Source: JBAYJY01 sp041664945
GTDB lineage: Bacteria; UBP15; UBA6099
Assembly (NCBI GenBank): GCA_041664945.1
Contig: JBAYJY010000175.1
Coordinates: 1 to 9,882, forward strand
Length of the DNA: 9,882 nt
Reading direction: 5' to 3'
The notes beneath the pieces are model-generated. The model had not been told where the DNA came from, did not search any database, and saw only the letters and a program-made list of their open reading frames with translations. How positions within the stretch are numbered: position 1 is the stretch's first letter; each line of letters begins with the position of its first letter. This document shows positions 4,946 through 9,882 of this stretch, one piece after another. The translations under genes were made by a program, and so were the position numbers.

Positions 4946-7411
4946 ATGAAACAGTTGAAAATCGCGGGATTTTGTGCATTGGCATTTCTGGCGATTTTTG
5001 TTTTTGCGATTCAAGTAAGAGCGGATGCGCCGCCGGCGCTTGAAGCGGGCTGGAATCTCGCATCGACGCCCTGCGACGTGACGGTCGCAGATATAAAGGA
5101 CAAACTTCATCTCGATGTGTTCGAGGCCTTCGAGTGGAACGGCGCAAACTACGCCCCCGTGGATACGCTCAAACGCGGCATCGGATATGCGATTAACAGC
5201 GACAGGAACATGGACACAGCCGGACTATGCAACGCATCCAGCGAAAAAGCCCCTGTAATGATAAAATTTCACAAGGGTTGGAACCTGATGGGCAACCCGT
5301 ACCACAGCGCTCTGTCTTTTGTCGACGCTTTCGGCGACAACTCATCACAGATTGCGGACCTTATGTTCGAATTGAAGGACGGCCGCTACCAGCCGCTTCT
5401 AAAATCGGACAAAATTCTGGTCTGGCGCGCGGTTTGGGTTTTCGCATTCGAAGATATTACAGTCGACTACAACTTCAATTGCGATTCGCTCGCATTGACT
5501 CTTCTTTCACCGAATCAACCGACATTGGTAATTGGCGACCAGGCGTCTTTCAGCGCGATTTGCGCGATAGGCGACGCGAATTACGATCTGACGCAACAGG
5601 TTAAATGGACATTGAGCGCGCCGGCGACGCTGGAGGCCGGCAGCCTCGGCGGAGATTACACCGCCGCCGCTGCGGGAATTTGCGATGTTTCGGCGTCCTT
5701 CAAGGAAGCCAGGTCGAATACAATCAGAATAACGGTCACTAATCCCAAGCCGGTTCTCGCATCTATTAAACTGACATCGACTCTGCTTCAGTTGAAAACC
5801 GGCGCAACGTCAAAATTAACCGTTACTGGAACATATTCCGACAGCTCCGCCGCCGATATTACCGATCAGGCGTCCTTCCTGCTTTCGAACGCGAATGCCG
5901 GAAGCGTGGCGAACGCGGTTTTTACAGCCGCGCAGCAGGGAGCAACCGATGTCACGGCGTCAGTGGGCGAGTTAAAAAGCAATATCGTCAGAATCACAGT
6001 TCAGCCGCCTGAGCCGGATGTGAGATATGTTTATCTGATAGTAAGGCCGTATACAATACAGATTCACGAGACGGCGGCGTTGCAGGTATACGCATACTAT
6101 ACGGACGGCAGGGCTCTCGACGTCACAACACAGGCCGCAATATCTTTCGACACAACGTTGGGACATCTCGAAGGGAGCAAGTTTTATCCCGCTAAATTAG
6201 GATACGTCCAGTTCACTGCGACGTACAAAGGCGTGACGAGCTCGCTGGCGCCGCTTTCGATTGTTAAAAAGCAGTTAATATGGATCGGGATATATGCGGA
6301 TGCGTTTGTCGACCCGAGTATGCTGCCCGGCGCGGCGGTCGCTCCTTGCCGCGAGCCTTACAGAGATAGAATGTGTGCGGCAAACGCTTTGAAACCGCTG
6401 CCATGCCCGTCCTCATACAGCAGTTGTTATACAAATGATTACATGCAGAACGGCTCAACAGGCAAGTACATTGCATATGCTGATTTCAATGACGGAACAT
6501 ACGATTTGGACGTGACGGACACGATCGAGCAGTGGGAAGTCACCGACACGTCGATACTCGAAATACTTGACGGCGGAGTGGTTACGGCTCACAAGACCGG
6601 AACTGTAGGAGTGAGAGCCTATAAGGACGGCGTTTGGAGCGAATGGTCGTGGGTTAAGGTTGTGGACGAAAGCACGAATAAGTTTATGCTGCTGGAACTC
6701 TCGAATCGCGAGACGATTGTTGAGGCCGGCAAATCTATCACAGTTCACGCGACGTATTACGAACGCGCGGCGAGCGTCCAGACGTATTACGTGCATGGCA
6801 ATTTCGTGGGCGACGGTGAGTTCAAATCGGAAAAAGTGACGGAGAAAGCGGCATGGACGCTAAGCAATGCAGGTATTGGAGGCTTCGACGCGTCAAAGGC
6901 GAAGTTCACAGGCGCGGCTGCCGGAACGACGGATATTTCGGCTTCTTACAACGATGTCACTTCAAATTCAGCGGAGCTTGAGGTATGGAAACCCGCGAAT
7001 GTGAATTATTGCGATCCGAACAATTTGAACGAATCGACATGGACGGACAACCTTACAATTGCACAGCTTTCAACGGATTGCGCTTCATACGGCCAGACCC
7101 AACAGGTCACGGTAAGTTTTTCGGCGCTTCTTGATGACCAGTCAAGACGCAGAGCGCTCGATGTCTGTCTCGATCTGTATATTTATGATTCAAACCAGAA
7201 ACTCGTGAGAACATTCCGGGACACTAATTGCTCACCGGAACCGCTTTATCGAGCCGTTTCCGGATATAAGCCGGTGTTCGAGTACACAGCGCAGTGGGAC
7301 CGCAAGGACGACAACGGAGACATCGTTCCGCCCGGAGATTACACCGCCATCGCGAGATATTACATTCTCTATTGTCCGGTGCTGAAAGTTAACTTTAAAT
7401 TAACCGATTAA
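4946..7411 (+). CDS. Large secreted multi-domain Ig-like surface protein
   Basis: An 821-residue exported protein. Residues 1-26 form a signal peptide (basic MKQLK, hydrophobic core, likely cleavage after VRA). Residues 33-180 hold two copies of a GWNL module: GWNLASTP (35-42) and GWNLMGNPYH (111-120), each followed by an aromatic FEWNG or FELKDG strand and a glycine or tryptophan block. From about 181 to 440 come three bacterial Ig-like (BIG_2-type) domains, the first two ending SNTIRITV (257-264) and SNIVRITV (345-352). Residues 441-575 form a divergent fourth Ig-like region with a cysteine-rich insert (Cys468, 477, 487, 494). A fifth lies at 576-682. The C-terminal 715-821 resembles the BsuPI/FlgD-type Ig fold, with DRKDDNGDIVPPGDYTA (785-801). 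There is no LPXTG, lipobox or obvious beta-barrel anchor. Adhesion or surface-layer roles are plausible but unproven. Confidence 0.9.
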   Translation: MKQLKIAGFCALAFLAIFVFAIQVRADAPPALEAGWNLASTPCDVTVADIKDKLHLDVFEAFEWNGANYAPVDTLKRGIGYAINSDRNMDTAGLCNASSEKAPVMIKFHKGWNLMGNPYHSALSFVDAFGDNSSQIADLMFELKDGRYQPLLKSDKILVWRAVWVFAFEDITVDYNFNCDSLALTLLSPNQPTLVIGDQASFSAICAIGDANYDLTQQVKWTLSAPATLEAGSLGGDYTAAAAGICDVSASFKEARSNTIRITVTNPKPVLASIKLTSTLLQLKTGATSKLTVTGTYSDSSAADITDQASFLLSNANAGSVANAVFTAAQQGATDVTASVGELKSNIVRITVQPPEPDVRYVYLIVRPYTIQIHETAALQVYAYYTDGRALDVTTQAAISFDTTLGHLEGSKFYPAKLGYVQFTATYKGVTSSLAPLSIVKKQLIWIGIYADAFVDPSMLPGAAVAPCREPYRDRMCAANALKPLPCPSSYSSCYTNDYMQNGSTGKYIAYADFNDGTYDLDVTDTIEQWEVTDTSILEILDGGVVTAHKTGTVGVRAYKDGVWSEWSWVKVVDESTNKFMLLELSNRETIVEAGKSITVHATYYERAASVQTYYVHGNFVGDGEFKSEKVTEKAAWTLSNAGIGGFDASKAKFTGAAAGTTDISASYNDVTSNSAELEVWKPANVNYCDPNNLNESTWTDNLTIAQLSTDCASYGQTQQVTVSFSALLDDQSRRRALDVCLDLYIYDSNQKLVRTFRDTNCSPEPLYRAVSGYKPVFEYTAQWDRKDDNGDIVPPGDYTAIARYYILYCPVLKVNFKLTD

Positions 7412-7503
7412 CAGGCTCGCAATTGCCGGCAACCATTATTATCAGATGTGACCGAGAGCCGGCACCGACATAATCGACACGTTAAAAGTGTATCAATAAT
7501 CAT

Positions 7504-7541
7504 TAGTGTCTCAAAAACAAAAGAGACACTATTTGCATTTT
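7504..7541 (+). terminator. Hairpin terminator after the surface protein
   Basis: A perfect 9-bp stem TAGTGTCTC/GAGACACTA (7504-7512 with 7523-7531) has a 10-nt A-rich loop and is followed by TTTGCATTTT. The T-run is interrupted, so efficiency may be moderate. It lies 92 nt past the surface protein stop and is the best candidate for its transcript end. Confidence 0.6.
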
Positions 7542-7749
7542 GTGAAATAATCAATTATGCAAGTATTAATTAGCTTATTTCATGCATGCGTTTTTATGCT
7601 GATATGTATTTAACGTCGATAATGTGTTTCAATGGCCGTAAATAACATGAATTATGAGACACATATACGAATCAAGTAAATCAAGCGAAATAACTAAAAA
7701 AGCCCTTAAAGCAAAGAGCAAATTAAATAAATGCGTTTGAGTCGCGTTC
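7542..7749. other. AT-rich spacer with secondary inverted repeats
   Basis: No gene is supported. The spacer contains TGAAATAA/TTATTTCA arms around 7542-7581 and a second long-loop inverted repeat at 7622-7664. An open frame starting at 7731 runs into the small protein gene, but a promoter-like element lies inside it, so the real start is placed at 7794. Confidence 0.5.
7622..7664. repeat. Inverted repeat sharing its arm with the upstream terminator
   Basis: ATGTGTTTC (7622-7630) pairs with GAGACACAT (7656-7664) apart from one position. Its right arm shares GAGACAC with the terminator stem at 7523-7529, so the same 7-mer or its near-complement occurs four times within 160 nt. Confidence 0.4.
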
Positions 7750-7750
7750 T

Positions 7751-7766
7751 TGGCACGATTCTTGGT
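7751..7766 (+). promoter_or_regulatory. Sigma-54-type -24/-12 promoter
   Basis: TGGCACG (7751-7757), four bases, then TTGGT (7762-7766) matches the RpoN consensus TGGCACG-N4-TTGCW at every position except the -12 C, which is G. The -24 half is perfect and the spacing exact. Transcription would start near 7777, leaving a short leader with the GAGGG ribosome site before the ATG at 7794. This argues against the longer reading frame from 7731. The -12 mismatch could weaken it, and no activator site or rpoN gene is visible here. Confidence 0.5.
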
Positions 7767-7793
7767 TTATTAATGGCGACAACGAGGGTTGAA

Positions 7794-7994
7794 ATGAATA
7801 AATGCAGTGAGCCGATTCAAAAAGTAATTGACCTGTGTCGCCAGATGCTGGAGGCTGCTGACGAAGGCGATGGGGTGAGAGAAGATGACGGATGCGGCGT
7901 TTTGTATGGGATGGTAAGGGACTGCGCATACAAGATCAGAACAATCGCTGAAGAAGAGAAAGCCAAACACAAAAATAAAGGAAAATGGGATTAG
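7794..7994 (+). CDS. Small conserved-looking cytoplasmic protein
   Basis: A 66-residue protein starting MNKCSEPIQ. The start is chosen because GAGGG lies a few bases upstream and a sigma-54-like promoter lies inside the longer frame from 7731, whose ATG has no good ribosome site. There is no signal peptide or membrane segment with this start. It looks mainly helical, with the central motif DDGCGVLYGMVRDCAYKIR and a charged, basic tail ending GKWD. It has cysteines at positions 4, 15, 34 and 45. The central motif has the look of a short conserved family, but I cannot name it. It precedes the ECF sigma gene by 54 nt on the same strand with no terminator between, so co-transcription is likely, and a role linked to the sigma factor is possible. 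Confidence 0.7.
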   Translation: MNKCSEPIQKVIDLCRQMLEAADEGDGVREDDGCGVLYGMVRDCAYKIRTIAEEEKAKHKNKGKWD

Positions 7995-8048
7995 AAACCC
8001 AACAAATCATCTCGCGTAGCGACAGGGAAAAAGAACAGGAGGCATGAA

Positions 8049-8630
8049 ATGGAAGAAAGAATGTATGAAGAGTTCACTCAGATGATAGAGAAGGATAAAG
8101 ACTTTTTATGGTCCCATGCATATGGAATGACAAAAAAAGGCGAAGACGCAGAGGACCTTTTTCAGGAAACGCTGATGAAGGCATTCAAGGGCTGGGACAG
8201 TTTCGATATGGGGACGAACTTCAGGGCATGGATGGGAAGGATAATGCTAAACACGCACATAAACAACATAAACCGGCGCCGCTCGGACACCTCTTATGAT
8301 TTTTCCGCCGGCGAAAACGACCGGGTTGTGTTTCAGAATGCCGAGTACGGAGAAAAGTTTTACAACGCAAACCCCGAAAGAGTTTTCTTCAGCACACACA
8401 TAGACGACAGGCTGGTAGAAGCGCTTTACTCGTTGCCTGATCAGTTCAGAAAACCGTTTTCGCTGTATTTATTCGAAGGTTTTCAATATGAAGAGATCGC
8501 AGCGATGCTTAAACTGCCGGTAGGCACTATCAAGTCGAGAATATTCCGCGCGCGCAAAGCGCTGAAAGATCATATACAAAGGCTGAATTTATATGAAGGC
8601 CGGTCGAACGGCAAAGCGAAAAGCCATTAA
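8049..8630 (+). CDS. ECF-type RNA polymerase sigma factor (sigma-70 family)
   Basis: A 193-residue alternative sigma factor with the two-domain ECF layout. Sigma-2 spans about 14-80 and includes EDAEDLFQETLMKAF (32-46), the -10-recognition and core-binding region, and FRAWMGRIMLNTHINNINRRR (58-78). A linker of about 40 residues follows. Sigma-4 spans about 121-172 with the helix-turn-helix FQYEEIAAMLKLPVGTIKSRIFRARKALK (145-173), which reads the -35 element. A strong AGGAGG 6 nt before the ATG sets the start. No anti-sigma gene follows; the next feature is a strong terminator. Control is therefore likely transcriptional or by an unlinked factor, consistent with the sigma-54-like promoter upstream of the small gene before it. 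The ECF subgroup and target genes are unknown. Confidence 0.95.
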   Translation: MEERMYEEFTQMIEKDKDFLWSHAYGMTKKGEDAEDLFQETLMKAFKGWDSFDMGTNFRAWMGRIMLNTHINNINRRRSDTSYDFSAGENDRVVFQNAEYGEKFYNANPERVFFSTHIDDRLVEALYSLPDQFRKPFSLYLFEGFQYEEIAAMLKLPVGTIKSRIFRARKALKDHIQRLNLYEGRSNGKAKSH

Positions 8631-8722
8631 AAATATCCACTACGATATAACAAAAAGGGGAAAGAGTTAGATAAGGACACAGGAAGCGAAAAGGGAAGTA
8701 TTGGGGATATGAAAGATTGGAT

Positions 8723-8746
8723 AGGGCGCAATAAGCGCCCTTTTTT
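8723..8746 (+). terminator. Strong Rho-independent terminator after the sigma gene
   Basis: A 7-bp stem AGGGCGC/GCGCCCT (8723-8729 with 8735-8741) with a 5-nt AATAA loop runs straight into six T's. It lies about 90 nt past the sigma factor stop. The minus strand lacks a T-run after the stem, so it does not act as a canonical terminator for the convergent gene ending at 8774. The 8631-8722 stretch contains no supported gene. Confidence 0.9.
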
Positions 8747-8773
8747 ATTTTAATAAACATGTACGACTGGTTG

Positions 8774-9808
8774 CTATTTATTATTAATCCAGACGGGGGC
8801 TGAGATCGAATAGCCTTCTCCGGAATTTTGCGCCGCCGCGACGAACCATTTGGAAGTAAAGTCCACGGGCAAAGTGAATTCCTCGCTGAAACTGTTTTTC
8901 GAGGGCAGCCATTCCTTTACCAATACGCCGCCGTTTGAGAACAATTTTACTGAAGAAACCGGCGCATCGTCAGAGCGTGTGACCGAGATTTTGAAGGTGA
9001 CGTTCCTGCCGGAGACGATTTCAGAGCCCATCGGCTGACCGTCCGCTTCGAACCAAATCCGCATCGGGCGGTCGGAGGTCGAGTAAAACCGGCGCGCCCG
9101 GAACGCTTCCATCAGCGAATCATACGTCAATCCGTTGGCATAAACGCCCGCAAAAAGTTTTCTAAGTCCCCAGTCCGCATCGTGGTTGTCCTGTTCGCCG
9201 ACAGGCGCGACGCGCCAGCCTTTATCGAGCGCTTCGAAATAGAGACTAAAGTCGCTGAGCTGGTTGACGCCGATATATACAGTCTGCGAGGCAACCTGCG
9301 GCACATATTCAAAATTGCTGAAATGGTTTTTAAAATCGGGGTCGCCCGGATGGTTGAAGCCGATGATGTAATCCGGATGTTTGTAAGCCCAGCGCCTGAA
9401 TTTATCAAGAGTAGGCGTAATTCCGAGAGATGGGATAGTGTCGGCATTGAGGACGTTCATGTGCCCCTTGCTCTGATCGAACCATTCGTAGCCGGCGATA
9501 GCGATAAACTTGCCGGGTTCTGACATATCGAGAGCGGTTTTTCTAAGCGCGTCCCATTCCTTTATCCTCGGGGAGCCTTCCGGAAGGTCGCGAACGAAGT
9601 CGAACTGCTCGTAGTGGTCAGTTACGGCCCAGAAATCGAGATGCGCCTTGTTGCGGGCAGAATCGAAAGCGTCTGCCGGCGTTTTCACCCCGTCCGAGTA
9701 GCTCGTGTGTGAATGTGTGCCGCCGAAATAAAGTTCATAAGCGCCGGCCTGCATAGACGCCGCGAGAGTAAGTCCGGCTATAATTATTGCGATAAGCGTT
9801 TTTTTCAT
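8774..9808 (-). CDS. Secreted PHP-domain metallohydrolase, CehA/McbA type
   Basis: A 344-residue exported protein. The signal peptide MKKTLIAIIIAGLTLAASMQAGA is probably cleaved after residue 23, placing the enzyme in the periplasm or outside. The PHP metal-binding motifs are in order: THSHTSYSDG (31-40), AVTDH (61-65), GYEW (106-109) with GH (115-116), FNHPG (151-155) and EQDNHD (205-210). Such sites bind two or three metal ions and hydrolyse phosphoester or carbamate-type bonds. CehA/McbA members include carbaryl hydrolases, but most members have no known substrate. Residues from about 255 to 340 look like a beta-sandwich appended domain, possibly for binding cell-surface or sugar material. 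AAAGGCGG lies about 9 nt before the ATG. It is convergent with the sigma gene and apparently monocistronic. Confidence 0.88.
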   Translation of the reverse strand: MKKTLIAIIIAGLTLAASMQAGAYELYFGGTHSHTSYSDGVKTPADAFDSARNKAHLDFWAVTDHYEQFDFVRDLPEGSPRIKEWDALRKTALDMSEPGKFIAIAGYEWFDQSKGHMNVLNADTIPSLGITPTLDKFRRWAYKHPDYIIGFNHPGDPDFKNHFSNFEYVPQVASQTVYIGVNQLSDFSLYFEALDKGWRVAPVGEQDNHDADWGLRKLFAGVYANGLTYDSLMEAFRARRFYSTSDRPMRIWFEADGQPMGSEIVSGRNVTFKISVTRSDDAPVSSVKLFSNGGVLVKEWLPSKNSFSEEFTLPVDFTSKWFVAAAQNSGEGYSISAPVWINNK

Positions 9809-9835
9809 GATAGTTAACCGCCTTTGTTACATATC

Positions 9836-9864
9836 AGTATTATTTAATGGCAGATACATTTCAA
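9836..9864 (-). promoter_or_regulatory. Possible sigma-70 promoter for the PHP hydrolase
   Basis: On the minus strand TTGAAA (9864-9859, 5 of 6 to consensus) is followed after exactly 17 nt by AATACT (9841-9836, 4 of 6). Transcription would start near 9829, about 20 nt before the start codon. The region is AT-rich, so a chance match cannot be excluded. Confidence 0.4.
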
Positions 9865-9882
9865 GGATTACACATACGAAAA

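Noticed and set aside
7731..7793. Earlier start of the small protein, adding a hydrophobic 21-residue N terminus
   Set aside because: It looks like a weak signal peptide, but it has no good ribosome site and the sigma-54-like promoter lies inside it. The ATG at 7794 has GAGGG at proper distance.
8709..8753. Tiny open frame (14 codons) before and through the terminator
   Set aside because: It consists largely of the terminator stem and T-run; no reason to treat it as a gene.

Overview
The window comes from a bacterium, most likely a diderm (Gram-negative-type) organism with type IV pili. This rests on a PilT-family retraction ATPase, Sec-type signal peptides on three proteins, an ECF sigma factor and a sigma-54-like promoter. 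The short-chain acyl-CoA dehydrogenase fits fatty-acid or butyrate-type metabolism. The genes are fairly GC-rich and the spacers are strikingly AT-rich. Two kinds of dispersed repeat common in environmental genomes are present. No taxon can be named from the sequence alone; an uncultured, deep-branching lineage is a guess.

Layout. Positions 1-538 are AT-rich with no convincing gene. From 533 to 664 lie a bidirectional hairpin terminator and a doublet of GTAGGGGC-type palindromes. A minus-strand block follows, read right to left: pilT (3378-2299), a small coiled-coil protein (2283-1945) and an acyl-CoA dehydrogenase (1830-688). The first two are 15 nt apart and clearly co-transcribed. The third is separated by 114 nt that hold two hairpins and a possible promoter of its own. 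A divergent spacer (3379-4104) holds the likely pilT promoter, a second dispersed repeat and an 11-copy array of 19-21 bp tandem repeats.

The plus-strand half encodes a secreted helical protein of unknown function (4105-4779) and an 821-residue secreted Ig-like surface protein (4946-7411) that has its own extended -10 promoter and a terminator. After an AT-rich spacer comes a small cysteine-containing protein (7794-7994), preceded by a close match to a sigma-54 promoter, then an ECF sigma factor (8049-8630) and a strong terminator. The last gene (9808-8774, minus) is a secreted PHP-domain metallohydrolase of the CehA/McbA type.

The most interesting points are: the possible sigma-54-to-ECF regulatory cascade at 7751-8630; the tandem array at 3598-3818 with block-wise unit types; the direct copies of one dispersed repeat flanking the pilT-dehydrogenase block; and the two exported proteins of unknown function. 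No defence system, CRISPR array, transposase, tRNA or rRNA was seen.
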